From the NCBI GenBank assembly GCA_963773835.1, contig CAVZCQ010000001.1, positions 930,001 to 994,000 on the forward strand: DNA of 64,000 nucleotides. Reading direction: 5' to 3'. Positions within the stretch are counted from its first letter, which is position 1. Each line of letters opens with the position of its first letter. A program made the position numbers and the translations under genes. This DNA comes from JOPF136 sp963773835 (GTDB taxonomy: Bacteria > Acidobacteriota > Terriglobia > Acidiferrales > UBA7541). Positions 25,450-34,759 of this stretch are shown one piece after another. The notes beneath the pieces were generated by a model, which did no database searches, was not told the DNA's origin, and worked only from the letters and a program-made list of their open reading frames with translations.

Positions 25450-26763
25450 CTATTTCCCCGTCTCGTTCCGGAATATCGCCCCGTTGTGCATCACAAACTT
25501 CACATTTTCCAGCTCCGCGATGTTCTTCAGCGGGTCGCCCGGCACGGCGATTACGTCCGCATACGCGCCCGGCGCCACCACGCCGATTTCTCCCTGCATC
25601 TCCAGCATTTCCGCCGCGCGTGAAGTGGCCGAACGGATTGCATCCATCGGGCTCATCCCGTATTTCACCATGTAGCCGAATTCCTGCGCTTCGGGTTCGT
25701 TCCAGGGGATGCCACCCATGTCCGTGCCGAACACGATTTTTACTCCCGCGGCCAGCGCCTTCCGGAACGACGGTTCGTGCACCTCGGCGCGTTTGCGGTC
25801 GCGCCGTCCCTCCGGCGTGTCTGCCGCCGCCCAGTCGCCGAAATAGACGGCCAGCGTGGGGCAGTACCAGGTGTGCTGCCGCAGCATCTGCGCGATGTTC
25901 GCATCGGTCAGCTCCAGCCCGTGCTCGATGGAGTCGCAGCCGCCGTCCAGCGCGCGCTGCAGCCCGATGCCGTTGTACGCGTGGCAGGCCACTTTTTTGC
26001 CCCAGCCGTGCGCCTCGTCCACGATGGCCCGCAGCTCTTCCAGCGTCAGCGTCGGCTGCGACACCAGATTCCCCGCGCGGTCCAGCCACGACCGGTGCGT
26101 CATATAAACTTTGATCCAGTCCGCGCCGTGGTCCAGCTGCTCGCGCGCCGCCTTCCGCGCCTCCACCGGACCATCAATAATCTGCACGCCTTTCGGCATG
26201 TCCAGCTCCGGCGCGTAGCCTTCTAGCGGGTAGCCGCCCGTGGTCGATATCGCTCGAGTCACTACGAAGAGCCGCGGCCCGGGAATCGTTCCCTCGGCAA
26301 TCGCCGCTTTGATTTCCACATCGCCGTAGCCCGCTCCTTCCGTCTCCACGTCGCGCAGCGTGGTGAAGCCCTGCTCCAGTGCCCGGCGCACCGCAACCGT
26401 GGCGCGCGCGGCCCGCTGCGCGATTCCCGCCCTCAGGATGTTGGCGTCGTAGCCGCCTTTGGCCGGCTCTTCCCCCCAAAGGAATATGTGTGTGTGCGAA
26501 TCGATCAGGCCCGGCAGCACCGTGGCCGACGACAGGTCAATCACCTTCGCCCCCGCGGGTATCGGCGCGTTCCCCTCCGCCACCTTTTCGATCCGCTCGC
26601 CACGCACAAAGATCAGTTTGTTGTGCACCGGCGCGTCGCTCGCGCCGTCTATCAGCGTTCCCGCGCGGATGACGGTCAGATTGCCGGACGCGGATTGTCC
26701 GCGAACAGCTCCGGCGCAAAAAAAGAGCGAGCAAACAATGAGCGCAAAATAGCGACGATCCAT
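25450..26763 (-). CDS. secreted metal-dependent amidohydrolase (imidazolonepropionase-like)
   Basis: The product is a 437-residue exported hydrolase with a signal peptide (about 1-23). The binuclear metal site is visible: His90 and His92 in DSHTHIF, Lys in DWIKVYM, His in ACHAYNG, His in IEHG and Asp in FGTDMGG. The C-terminal PGAYADVIAVPGDP is the family's beta-sandwich return. Relatives cleave cyclic amides, dipeptides or prolyl substrates. The ATG is at 26763. Confidence 0.9.
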   Translation of the reverse strand: MDRRYFALIVCSLFFCAGAVRGQSASGNLTVIRAGTLIDGASDAPVHNKLIFVRGERIEKVAEGNAPIPAGAKVIDLSSATVLPGLIDSHTHIFLWGEEPAKGGYDANILRAGIAQRAARATVAVRRALEQGFTTLRDVETEGAGYGDVEIKAAIAEGTIPGPRLFVVTRAISTTGGYPLEGYAPELDMPKGVQIIDGPVEARKAAREQLDHGADWIKVYMTHRSWLDRAGNLVSQPTLTLEELRAIVDEAHGWGKKVACHAYNGIGLQRALDGGCDSIEHGLELTDANIAQMLRQHTWYCPTLAVYFGDWAAADTPEGRRDRKRAEVHEPSFRKALAAGVKIVFGTDMGGIPWNEPEAQEFGYMVKYGMSPMDAIRSATSRAAEMLEMQGEIGVVAPGAYADVIAVPGDPLKNIAELENVKFVMHNGAIFRNETGK

Positions 26764-26846
26764 TTATGACCTCCCCGAACCGGCAATTCGGATGGAGCAC
26801 CCTTCTACTTCACCGCCTCGCCGTTTGCAATGCCGCAGCACACGTG

Positions 26847-26867
26847 GCACAGGCTTTCAGCCTGTGC
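26847..26867. repeat. small intergenic palindrome (GCACAGGCT type)
   Basis: GCACAGGCT and AGCCTGTGC pair across TTC. Similar stems occur at 48181-48200 and 54697-54718, suggesting another dispersed palindrome family. Confidence 0.6.
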
Positions 26868-26919
26868 GCCTTTCGACTCATGTACCCACGCCTGGTCACT
26901 TTCGGGCAGTTGACTCTTC

Positions 26920-27684
26920 CTATCTCTCGAAGATGAGCGACGAGCACGTCAATCCCGATTCCGCCTTTTGCAATTCGGATATATCCAGCGGCACCACGCG
27001 GAATCCGCACTTCTCGATCCGTTCCCGTGTGCGCGGGAACCCCGCCGGGAAAATCACGGCGTCTCCGAGAGCCAGCGCATTGGCCCCGCGCGGCTCTTCC
27101 GCCGCCACATCCAGCCATTCGTATCCGGAAAACGCCGCCGCATCGAACCACGAACGGTTCGCCACCAGCGTGTTCCTCCCCACATGCGTCACCGCAGATT
27201 TCAGGTGCAAACAACCGCGCACCGGAATCGCAATCACCTCGTAGCCATGCGGCGCCACCAGCGCCGCGACCTGCCGTATGCCCTCGGCGTTCGTCCGCCG
27301 CGACAGCCCCACAAACAATTTCCGCCCGATGCGCAGCACATCCCCGCCTTCCAGCGTCCCGGGCAGCTCTACGCGCGCCAGTTTCCGGTACGGCGCGAGT
27401 GCGCGCGCCAGCGATTCCGCCTCGCCTCGCCGCGCCGCGGTGCCGAGCGACAGGATCACCGCTAGCTCGTCCAGCACGATGGCTGGGTCTTCGACGAACA
27501 TCGAATCCGGCAGCTCAGGCTCGGCCGGAAGCGAGATGACCCTTGCGCCCAGGCTTTCCAGCGTCCGCTCGTATGCTCGGTGCTGCTCCCGCGCGAGCTC
27601 CAAGTCGATCGCCTGCCGCGGCACGAAGCTCAGCTCGCATTCGGCGAGTGCCGGGCTGACCCCGCGTGTGATGGCGACGAGCAT
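26920..27684 (-). CDS. dimethylargininase-like (DDAH) amidinotransferase-superfamily enzyme
   Basis: The product is a 254-residue enzyme of the arginine-modifying superfamily. His160 in CLHLKSAV and Cys247 in GLTCSSLIF fit the catalytic pair, with SMFVEDPAIV and LEGGDVLRIG for substrate binding. Family members hydrolyse methylated arginines or ornithine/arginine-type substrates. The ATG at 27684 is chosen because the extension to 27954 has shadow-like composition. A single gene; its true substrate is not proven. Confidence 0.85.
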   Translation of the reverse strand: MLVAITRGVSPALAECELSFVPRQAIDLELAREQHRAYERTLESLGARVISLPAEPELPDSMFVEDPAIVLDELAVILSLGTAARRGEAESLARALAPYRKLARVELPGTLEGGDVLRIGRKLFVGLSRRTNAEGIRQVAALVAPHGYEVIAIPVRGCLHLKSAVTHVGRNTLVANRSWFDAAAFSGYEWLDVAAEEPRGANALALGDAVIFPAGFPRTRERIEKCGFRVVPLDISELQKAESGLTCSSLIFER

Positions 27685-27952
27685 CTTTAGCCCCGAGAGT
27701 TTACACGAGGGCGCGCCGGCTCGGTGGGCAGAGCTCATGACCCTTCCCGCGTCCGCCCGGCAAAAATGCGCAGTAGCCTGTAAATCCTTCCTGGCCGAAA
27801 ACCACCGGCCTTTCAAGCAGCGTGATTTCAAATACTTGGAAGCGGTACACTTGGACGTCGAATTGCCAGATCTCCAGCGGCAAGATACAGGCAAGGGCGC
27901 GTCGCGAAGGACAATTAGAATGGCGCGCAGAGAAACTCCGGAGGCAGCATTC

Positions 27953-28522
27953 ATGAGGCATCAACTCGGTTTCGTACTCGCGGTCGCTCTCATTGCATCG
28001 GCTCCTGCGTTCGCACAGCCGCAGGAAAGGGGCCACGAGGAGTCCAGGAAGGAACAGCCCAAGCACGTGGACAGAAATCCGCCGCGGGCAAACGGGGGCC
28101 GCATTCCCCCGTCTCCGCCCCGGCGCGAGGATCCTCACGCCGGGCGCGAAGCGCATAAATTCGATGACGGCCGCGCGAGCGACCGACCGCACGTCAGCGA
28201 CAATCATTGGTATGGGCACGAGGCGCCGAACGACGCGCGCTTCCACATCGCTCATCCCTACGAGCACGGCCGCTTCGAGCGGTTCGGACCCTCGTATCGT
28301 TACCGCGTCCTGCGCGTGGACCGGGACGCTCACCGCTTCTGGTTCCCCGGCGGCTTCTACTTTGAAGTCGCCCCTTGGGACTGGGCGCAATGCTCCGATT
28401 GGTGCTGGACCTGCGGTTCCGATGACTTCGTCGTGTACGACGACACCGACCACGCCGGCTGGTACCTGCTCTACAACGTGCACACCGGCGTCTACGTGCA
28501 CGCCCAATTCCTCGGCCACTAA
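27953..28522 (+). CDS. secreted His/Pro/Arg-rich small protein
   Basis: The product is a 189-residue exported protein with a signal peptide (about 1-22, ending AFAQPQ). A polar region rich in H, R, P and E follows, then a conserved-looking domain (YEHGRFERFGPSYRYRVLR and FWFPGGFYFEVAPWDW). Cys residues in CSDWCWTC are spaced for disulphides or metal binding. The ATG at 27953 follows GGAGG. I do not recognise a family; similar short proteins are common in acidobacterial genomes. A terminator follows. Confidence 0.7.
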   Translation: MRHQLGFVLAVALIASAPAFAQPQERGHEESRKEQPKHVDRNPPRANGGRIPPSPPRREDPHAGREAHKFDDGRASDRPHVSDNHWYGHEAPNDARFHIAHPYEHGRFERFGPSYRYRVLRVDRDAHRFWFPGGFYFEVAPWDWAQCSDWCWTCGSDDFVVYDDTDHAGWYLLYNVHTGVYVHAQFLGH

Positions 28523-28541
28523 CCAATCCCCGGCGGAATCC

Positions 28542-28583
28542 GAAGAGCCGCGGCGCTCCGGCGCCGCGGCTCTTCCCTTTTCT
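28542..28583 (+). terminator. rho-independent terminator after the secreted His-rich gene
   Basis: A perfect 15-base stem (GAAGAGCCGCGGCGC against its complement, loop TCCG) is followed by CCTTTTCT. It stands 20 bases after the stop at 28522 and close to the end of the convergent pgi gene, so it may stop both transcripts. Confidence 0.85.
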
Positions 28584-28638
28584 ATCGGACGAGTGGCCGG
28601 ATTTTCAGGACCCGTCAGTATATTCGGGCATGATTCGG

Positions 28639-30309
28639 TCAGCGTGCCGCTTTGAGCTTGCGATAGCGGCGGATCAGGTTGTTCGTCGAGCTGTCGTGTT
28701 CGAGCGCGGGCTCTGCCGGGCTTTCGAGTTCCGGCACAATGCGCTGGGCCAGCACCTTGCCGAGTTCCACACCCCACTGATCGAACGAGTTGATGTTCCA
28801 GATGGCGCCTTGAGTGAACACACAGTGCTCGTACAGCGCCACGAGCTTACCCAGCATTTGCGGCGTGAGTTCGTCGGCAAGGATTGTGTTCGACGGCCGG
28901 TTGCCCTCGAACACCCGGTGCGGTACCAGCCACTCCGGCGTCCCCTCGGCCTTCACCTGCTCGGGCGTCTTCCCGAAGGCCAGCGCCTCCGTCTGCGCGA
29001 ACACGTTCGCCAGAAGAATGTCGTGGTGCCGCCCGAGTGCGTTGAGCGTCTTACCGAACGCGATGAAGTCGCAGGGAATCAGCCGCGTCCCCTGATGGAT
29101 CAACTGGTAGAAGGAGTGCTGCCCGTTGGTTCCCGGCTCACCCCAGTAGATGGGGCCGGTGTCGTAGCTCACATGCGTCCCTTCCAGCGTGATGTATTTC
29201 CCGTTGCTCTCCATCGTTAACTGCTGCAGATATGCGGGAAATCGCTTCAGGTACTGTTCGTACGGCAGCACCGCAACCGTTTGCGCTCCAAAGAAATCGT
29301 TGTACCACACGCTCAACAGGCCCATCAGCACCGGCAGGTTGCTTTTGAACGGCGCCGTGCGGAAGTGCTCGTCCATCTCGTGGAACCCGTCCAGCATCGC
29401 GCGGAAACCTTCCGGCCCCACAGCCAGCATGGTCGAAAGACCGATCGCCGAGTCCATCGAATAGCGTCCGCCAACCCAATCCCAGAACCCGAACATGTTC
29501 GCGGTATCGATTCCGAACTTCCCCACTTCTGCCGCGTTGGTCGAGACGGCCACAAAGTGTTTGGCCACGGACTTCGCGTCGCCGCCCAGTCCCGCCAGCA
29601 GCCACTCGCGAGCCGTGTGCGCGTTCGTCATCGTCTCCAGCGTGGTGAACGTCTTGGACGACACGATGAACAGCGTCTCCGCCGGATCCAGCCCCTCGAC
29701 GGCCTCCGCAAAGTCCGTCCCGTCCACGTTGGACACGAAGCGGAAAGTCATCCCGCGCTCGCTGTAATGCCGCAGCGCCTCATACGCCATCACCGGGCCC
29801 AGGTCCGAGCCGCCGATGCCGATGTTCACCACGTTGCGAATGCGCTTCCCGGTGTGCCCCTTCCACGCGCCGCTGCGCACCCGTTCGCAGAACGCCGCCA
29901 TTTTGTCGAGCACCGCATGCACCTGGGGCACTACGTCCTCGCCGTCCACCACGATGGATGTCCCGCGCGGGGCCCGCAGCGCCACGTGCAGCACCGCCCG
30001 CTTTTCCGTGATGTTGATCTTTTCCCCTCGGAACATCGCGTGGATCCGCTGCCGAAGGCCCGATTCCTCCGCCAGTGCGATCAGGAGCTTCAGGGTTTCG
30101 TCGGTGATGCGGTTCTTCGAATAGTCCAGAAACAGGCCCGCAGCTTCCGCCGTCAGGCGCTGGCCGCGCTTGGGATCGTCTGCGAAGAGTTTTCGCAGGT
30201 GCACCCCACGCATCTTCTTGGAGTGGGCTTGGAGGGACTTCCAGGCCTTCCGTTTGCTCAACGGTTCGATGCCCTGGCTCTTGGCAGGCTTTCTCACCGG
30301 CCTCTTCAT
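28639..30309 (-). CDS. pgi: glucose-6-phosphate isomerase
   Basis: The product is a 556-residue glycolytic enzyme interconverting glucose 6-phosphate and fructose 6-phosphate in the cytoplasm. NIGIGGSDLGPVMAYEALR, FIVSSKTFTTLETMTNA and FGFWDWVGGRYSMDSAIG are PGI signatures, with GEPGTNGQHSFYQLIHQGT near the catalytic Glu and His. The N-terminal about 20 residues are basic and poorly conserved. The ATG at 30309 follows AGGAGCACGAAC. It is transcribed alone. Confidence 0.97.
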   Translation of the reverse strand: MKRPVRKPAKSQGIEPLSKRKAWKSLQAHSKKMRGVHLRKLFADDPKRGQRLTAEAAGLFLDYSKNRITDETLKLLIALAEESGLRQRIHAMFRGEKINITEKRAVLHVALRAPRGTSIVVDGEDVVPQVHAVLDKMAAFCERVRSGAWKGHTGKRIRNVVNIGIGGSDLGPVMAYEALRHYSERGMTFRFVSNVDGTDFAEAVEGLDPAETLFIVSSKTFTTLETMTNAHTAREWLLAGLGGDAKSVAKHFVAVSTNAAEVGKFGIDTANMFGFWDWVGGRYSMDSAIGLSTMLAVGPEGFRAMLDGFHEMDEHFRTAPFKSNLPVLMGLLSVWYNDFFGAQTVAVLPYEQYLKRFPAYLQQLTMESNGKYITLEGTHVSYDTGPIYWGEPGTNGQHSFYQLIHQGTRLIPCDFIAFGKTLNALGRHHDILLANVFAQTEALAFGKTPEQVKAEGTPEWLVPHRVFEGNRPSNTILADELTPQMLGKLVALYEHCVFTQGAIWNINSFDQWGVELGKVLAQRIVPELESPAEPALEHDSSTNNLIRRYRKLKAAR

Positions 30310-30693
30310 GTTCGTGCTCCTCTCGTTTCCTGGCTTTTACCGGAACCGTTCTTGGTGGTCGCGGGAAGTACGCCATCCGCCGCACGCAAGAACTATCACG
30401 CCCACTTGTAGGGTTCAACTTCGAAAGTTGGTCTCCCGGGAAGCGCTCCCCCCGAACCACCCAAAATGCCGCGAAAATGGCCAAACTGTTCTGCATTGAC
30501 TCTGGAATCTCCCACTGGTAGCCGTCTCGTAAACGACGCTGGAAGGGCGGGGTTTCAACCCCGCCACCGGATGCCTAAGGACAAGCGGGCTTTAGCCCCT
30601 GAAGCCAATTGGTTCTCGCGGTCCCGGGCGTTTATGAGATGGCCAGTAGCCGCTCATGCCGGCGCGGCGGATTCGGTCTAGAATACCGCCGCC
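30310..30693. other. intergenic region upstream of pgi and the nickel/cobalt permease gene
   Basis: This stretch of about 380 bases lies between divergent genes. It holds the MITE-like repeat at 30524-30643. The rest shows no coding frame. Confidence 0.6.
30524..30643. repeat. MITE-like dispersed repeat, copy B
   Basis: This is the second 120-base copy of the element at 19288-19407, same orientation, with only a few differences. It has the same imperfect inverted ends (GCCGTCTCGTAAACG-like) and the same two internal palindromes. Confidence 0.85.
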
Positions 30694-31512
30694 ATGATCG
30701 GCCTGCTCTCCATCATTGCGCTCGGCTTCTTCCTCGGCATGCGCCACGCCACGGATCCCGACCACGTCATCGCCGTTTCCACCATCGTCGCCCGCCATCG
30801 CTCTGTGGGACAGGCCGCCGCCATCGGCGTCCTCTGGGGAATCGGCCACACGATTACGATTCTCGCTGTGGGCAGCGGAATCGTTCTGTTCGGCTGGGTG
30901 ATCCCCGCGCGCATCGGCCTTTCCATGGAGTTCTCGGTGGGGCTCATGCTGATTCTGCTCGGCGTCCTCAACCTCACCGGCATGCTTCAATGGCTCGCAG
31001 GCGCGTTCCCGCCGCAGCACCAGCACGGTCCCGCGGGCGGCGCTGTGCACTCGCATGCCCATGCCCACGGCGACTACGTCCACACGCATCCGCACTCCCA
31101 CGATCCTGAACTCCATCCGCACGACCCGGCTCGCACTCCCCTCAACTGGTTCGACCGGCACTTCGAGCGCCTCGGTCTGTACCACGCCCTTCGCCCGCTG
31201 GTGGTCGGTCTGGTTCATGGCCTCGCCGGCTCCGCTGCGGTGGCACTGCTGGTGCTCGCCACCATCCGCAATCCCCGCTGGGCGGTTGCCTATCTGCTGG
31301 TCTTCGGAATCGGAACCATCGCGGGAATGATGCTCATCACCGGAGCGCTGGCTCTTCCCTTCACGTTTTCCACGGGACGCTTCGCGCGCCTCAATTCTGG
31401 TTTTCGAGTTGTCTCAGGCCTGTTGAGTCTGGCCTTCGGGCTTTTCCTGGTCTACCAGATTGGATTCGTCAACGGCCTGCTCACCAGCCATCCCCAGTGG
31501 ACGCCGCGCTGA
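30694..31512 (+). CDS. nickel/cobalt permease, NiCoT/NicO family
   Basis: The product is a 272-residue inner-membrane metal transporter with about six to seven helices. The first helix carries the NiCoT signature HATDPDH (H-X4-D-H). A cytoplasmic loop is strongly His-rich (HAHAHGDYVHTHPHSH), as expected for Ni or Co binding. The ATG at 30694 leads straight into helix 1. No urease or hydrogenase gene is nearby, so the metal user is not shown. Confidence 0.88.
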   Translation: MIGLLSIIALGFFLGMRHATDPDHVIAVSTIVARHRSVGQAAAIGVLWGIGHTITILAVGSGIVLFGWVIPARIGLSMEFSVGLMLILLGVLNLTGMLQWLAGAFPPQHQHGPAGGAVHSHAHAHGDYVHTHPHSHDPELHPHDPARTPLNWFDRHFERLGLYHALRPLVVGLVHGLAGSAAVALLVLATIRNPRWAVAYLLVFGIGTIAGMMLITGALALPFTFSTGRFARLNSGFRVVSGLLSLAFGLFLVYQIGFVNGLLTSHPQWTPR

Positions 31513-31603
31513 CGCGCCGGTGACTATGGGCTGACTCCCCGGCCTCTGCCTCTACATCCCCCACAAGCCCCAATTCCCGCCGGTGCTATACTCGTTCCCA
31601 CGA

Positions 31604-32542
31604 ATGGCGCAAACCGCTCCATCCGGTGACCTCTCTCAGTGGTTATCCGGCCACTGGGAAGCCTGGCGCTTCGCCAACGTCATCCATCTTCTGTGGATTC
31701 TCGTCATTGCGTTTGTCCTCAGCCGTCTCTTGAAGGTGCTCGAGTCGCGCATGGCTGCCAGCGCCGCCGCCCAGGGGCGCTCCTCTTCGCTCCGCCAGCA
31801 GCAATTGAAGACGCTGCTGGGCATCGTGCGCGGCACCGGCACGGTGCTCATCGTGGCGTTCGCCGTCCTCACGGCTCTCCCCGAGCTGGGCGTGAGCGTC
31901 GCTCCGCTCACGGTGGCTGCCGGATTCGCCAGCGTCGCCATCGGATTCGGCGCGCAGAACCTGGTGCGCGACTGGATTTCGGGCGCCCTCATCGTGCTCG
32001 AGGACCAGTTCGCTGTCGGCGAAACCGTCCAGATCGGCGACGCCACCGGCCGCGTCGAGGAGCTGACGCTGCGACAGACCGTCCTGCGCGACGCGCAGGG
32101 CGCCCGCGTCCACATTCCCAACGGCGAAATCCGCCGCGTCGCCAATCTCAGCCGCGATTTCTCGCAGATTTTTCTCGACGTGCAGATTCCCGCCGGCCCG
32201 GCCGGCGACCGCGCGCACACTGCGCTCGACCGCGTGGCCAGTGAATTCCGCGCCGATGCCGCCTGGTCGCCCGCGCTGGTGGACGGCCCGCGCGTGCTCG
32301 GCATCGAAAGCCTGGCGCCCTCCGGCTCTACGGTGCGGATGCAGGTGCGCACCGTCCCGCTGCGGCAGAACGAAGTGGCGCGCGAACTGCGCCGCCGCAT
32401 CGTGGCCCGCTTTGCGCAGGACGGCGTCGAGTTTTCTTCCGAGCAGCGCATCGTGCTCGTGAACGGCACCACGGCTGCTGTCCCCCAGCCCGTGGAACCC
32501 GAGGAGACAGACTCCGCCGCCGCCCGCGCCGGCACGGATTGA
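31604..32542 (+). CDS. small mechanosensitive channel, MscS family
   Basis: The product is a 312-residue inner-membrane channel that releases solutes under osmotic downshock. About three helices precede the pore helix and the MscS signature: GFASVAIGFGAQNLVRDWISG, then DQFAVGETVQIGDATGRVEELTLR. The C-terminal VHIPNGEIRRVANLSRD beta domain matches the family. The ATG at 31604 is preferred over a GTG at 31583. Confidence 0.9.
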   Translation: MAQTAPSGDLSQWLSGHWEAWRFANVIHLLWILVIAFVLSRLLKVLESRMAASAAAQGRSSSLRQQQLKTLLGIVRGTGTVLIVAFAVLTALPELGVSVAPLTVAAGFASVAIGFGAQNLVRDWISGALIVLEDQFAVGETVQIGDATGRVEELTLRQTVLRDAQGARVHIPNGEIRRVANLSRDFSQIFLDVQIPAGPAGDRAHTALDRVASEFRADAAWSPALVDGPRVLGIESLAPSGSTVRMQVRTVPLRQNEVARELRRRIVARFAQDGVEFSSEQRIVLVNGTTAAVPQPVEPEETDSAAARAGTD

Positions 32543-32663
32543 TTCCGCGTCCAACGAGGCCGTAGGGGCGCTGCTTGCTGCGCCCCGGAACGGATGAGGA
32601 CGAGGAAACGCAGGAAAACAGGAGCATTCTGCATTTGCTGGCATCTCACCGGGAGGCATCACG

Positions 32664-33128
32664 ATGTCACAGGTAACGCACGAACAGGCCAATCTGCTGC
32701 TCCGGCTCTATGAACTCCGCCGCGACCCGCGCATGCGTGAGGCCCGCGAATGGTTCATTTCCGATTTTTCCGCGCTTACCCTGGACGAGCTGTTCAAGAA
32801 ATATCCTCCCGGCTCGAAGGAAAACGCCAGCTACCGCATGGTGGTCAGCTATTGGGACATGTGCGCCGGCATGGTCAATCGCGGCCTGATCGACGACGAA
32901 TTTTTCTTCGAGAATAACGGTGAGCTGTGGGTGGTCTGGGACAAGGTGAAAGAACTCGCCCTGTCGACGCGAAAGGCTCTGGGCAATCCCATGGCCCTGA
33001 AAAATCTTCTCGAGCTCGGCGAACGCTTTGAGGCCTGGCGCGAGAAAACCGCTCCCGGCCACAACGCAAACATGCGCGAACGCTTCCGCCAATTTGCAGA
33101 GGCTCGTGCTAAAGCGGCACAGAGATAG
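32664..33128 (+). CDS. conserved-looking hypothetical protein
   Basis: The product is a 154-residue soluble, helical, charged protein. ATG 32664 follows GGGAGG. Its sequence (LLLRLYELRRDPRMREAREWF, then NASYRMVVSYWDMCAGMVNRGLI) resembles small helical proteins of the DUF4760 kind, but that is a weak resemblance. No signal peptide and no metal or catalytic motif are visible. Function unknown. Confidence 0.65.
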   Translation: MSQVTHEQANLLLRLYELRRDPRMREAREWFISDFSALTLDELFKKYPPGSKENASYRMVVSYWDMCAGMVNRGLIDDEFFFENNGELWVVWDKVKELALSTRKALGNPMALKNLLELGERFEAWREKTAPGHNANMRERFRQFAEARAKAAQR

Positions 33129-33204
33129 TGACGAGTGGCTAGTGGCGAGAGGCGAGAGACCATCTCATGCATGCTTGCCGTCAGGGCACGGCTTTAGTTC
33201 ACCC

Positions 33205-33350
33205 TGACGAAGGAAGGGCCGCGCCGAGAAGGGCTCATAAATGGCTCACGTCAGGGCACGGCTTCAGCCGTGCCGAGAAGGGCAGCCAAATTCAGGGGTT
33301 TTAACCCCTGAGGCCGCTGTGCTTCGTCGCTCGCAGGTGTCTATGAGACG
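33205..33350. repeat. degenerate copy of palindrome-rich dispersed repeat
   Basis: This stretch holds CAGGGCACGGCTTCAGCCGTG and AGGGGTTTTAACCCCT palindromes and ends in GTCTATGAGACGGC. That is the same style of end as the 120-base MITE-like copies (GTTTATGAGATGGC). It looks like a diverged relative, in the gap between two hypothetical genes. Confidence 0.55.
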
Positions 33351-33382
33351 GCTTCTGCCGGCAGGGGGAGAGACGTAACACC

Positions 33383-33748
33383 GTGACCCTCGACGAAGTC
33401 CTGCTGGAAATCTGGCGCCAGGCGCTGGTGGAAGGCGCGGCGGAATTCGAGGTGGACGGGCGCCGCCTGCGCGTTCGCGCTACTCCCAAACGCCGCCTCA
33501 AAGAAGTGGATTTCACTTACGAAGGACGCAGCCTCCGCGGCATCGAGCAGAATCCCGACACCGCTTCGCGCTGGGCCCAGATGGCCCGCCGCGGCGCAAA
33601 GATCATGCAGTTCACCGAGCTACCAGACGAGCAATCTCCCGCCAAAGAACTCGCGTTCACGCGCGGCCGCTTCTTCGCCAACGTCGCCGACGGAAAAATC
33701 AACTGGTACGGCTCTGCCACCCCCGCCGGGAAGCAGCCAAAACGGTAG
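33383..33748 (+). CDS. hypothetical protein
   Basis: The product is a 121-residue soluble protein beginning at GTG after GGGGGAGAGA. Its charged beta/alpha sequence (EFEVDGRRLRVRATPKRRLKEVDF) has no recognised domain. Composition is like the genome background, so it is probably a native gene. Function unknown. Confidence 0.6.
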   Translation: MTLDEVLLEIWRQALVEGAAEFEVDGRRLRVRATPKRRLKEVDFTYEGRSLRGIEQNPDTASRWAQMARRGAKIMQFTELPDEQSPAKELAFTRGRFFANVADGKINWYGSATPAGKQPKR

Positions 33749-33775
33749 CCACGGTCAGCGCGGTTCTGACCGTGG
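33749..33775. repeat. palindrome CCACGGTCAG-N7-CTGACCGTGG
   Basis: A 10-base perfect stem with a 7-base loop lies directly after the stop at 33748. An identical stem with a 7-base loop occurs at 42512-42538, so this is a dispersed hairpin family that may also act as a transcription end. Confidence 0.75.
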
Positions 33776-34228
33776 GTCTGGACCGGTTTTCGCCAGCTGA
33801 GGGGACGCGCTAGAAGGGGTTGTGCGCCCGGCGCACAGGGTCCAATTTCGACGCGAGGCGCGGGGTAAGGGGTAGAGGCTGGGAAGGCGCTCAAGGACGA
33901 CGCATTAGATTGGCCTGTGCCCCCGGGGCAACAGGGTTCTAAGCGACGCAATTTTCGTCTTCGTGGGTAGGGGCTGGCCCTTCGACTCGAGGACTCGCTC
34001 AGGATCACCATTTTGGTCGCATGCTGAGGTAGGGGCTGGCAGGATATCGTCGTGTCTATGGGCAGCTATCGTACTGCCTCAGATTCTGAAATAGCAGTTT
34101 AAGACTCTATTTAGATATTGCTTTCTCAGTTCAGATGAAGTATAGGGACCCTAGTATAAGCGCCCTAGCGACTATCAGCCGAGGTCGAACGTACTCGTTT
34201 TGATGCACACCCGTACCCCGGACCTTAT
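33776..34228. other. intergenic region, junction to AT-richer island
   Basis: No gene is seen in about 450 bases. Short direct repeats of GGTAGGGGCTGG occur near 33867-33980 and 34028. From about 34060 onward base composition becomes AT-rich, marking the left edge of an accessory island. Confidence 0.55.
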
Positions 34229-34645
34229 ATGGCGGTCGTCAATCATCGGGAATCGGATGGGCGAACGTCTAAACCTGCCGCCCGGCTGCAAGTCAAGTTG
34301 CACGCTCCGACAGAAGTCACGGCAAGTGACTTGCGCGTATTAAAAGCACTTCGTCTTATTCAGAAGAACCGATCAATGCAACCAGGCAGCATCGCTGCTG
34401 TTCTCAATCTCTCGGTTTCGCGCTTCCGCCATCTTTTCAAGAGGGAAACGGGGATATCGGTGAAACAGTATCAGAAGCTCGTACAATTAGAGCAAGCAAG
34501 AGAGCTTCTCCAAACCTCTAGTTTGAGGATCAAGGAGATTATAGCCATCATCGGTATAAATGATGCGAGTCATTTCACTCGCGATTATAAGATGCATTAT
34601 GGTCATACTCCTTCTCAGACTCGCCTATTAACAGGTCGACGGTAG
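34229..34645 (+). CDS. AraC-family helix-turn-helix protein (DNA-binding domain only)
   Basis: The product is a 138-residue protein made almost only of an AraC/XylS double helix-turn-helix. Helix one region is SIAAVLNLSVSRFRHLFKRETGIS; the second is KEIIAIIGINDASHFTRDYKMHYG, with the family's C-terminal HYGHTPSQ. No ligand-binding domain is present. Base use is AT-richer than flanking chromosome. It sits alone before a broken secreted-protein gene and the tyrosinase locus, which it may control. Confidence 0.85.
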   Translation: MAVVNHRESDGRTSKPAARLQVKLHAPTEVTASDLRVLKALRLIQKNRSMQPGSIAAVLNLSVSRFRHLFKRETGISVKQYQKLVQLEQARELLQTSSLRIKEIIAIIGINDASHFTRDYKMHYGHTPSQTRLLTGRR

Positions 34646-34759
34646 GTATTGAGTATAAGAAATAGCCATTCTCGCCAACGAATAGCCACCTCGGCCAAGA
34701 CAAACCTCTTGTCCCGTCTGCGGTCGGCGAGTAAGGTTCTCGCATTGCGGAGGCTAACC

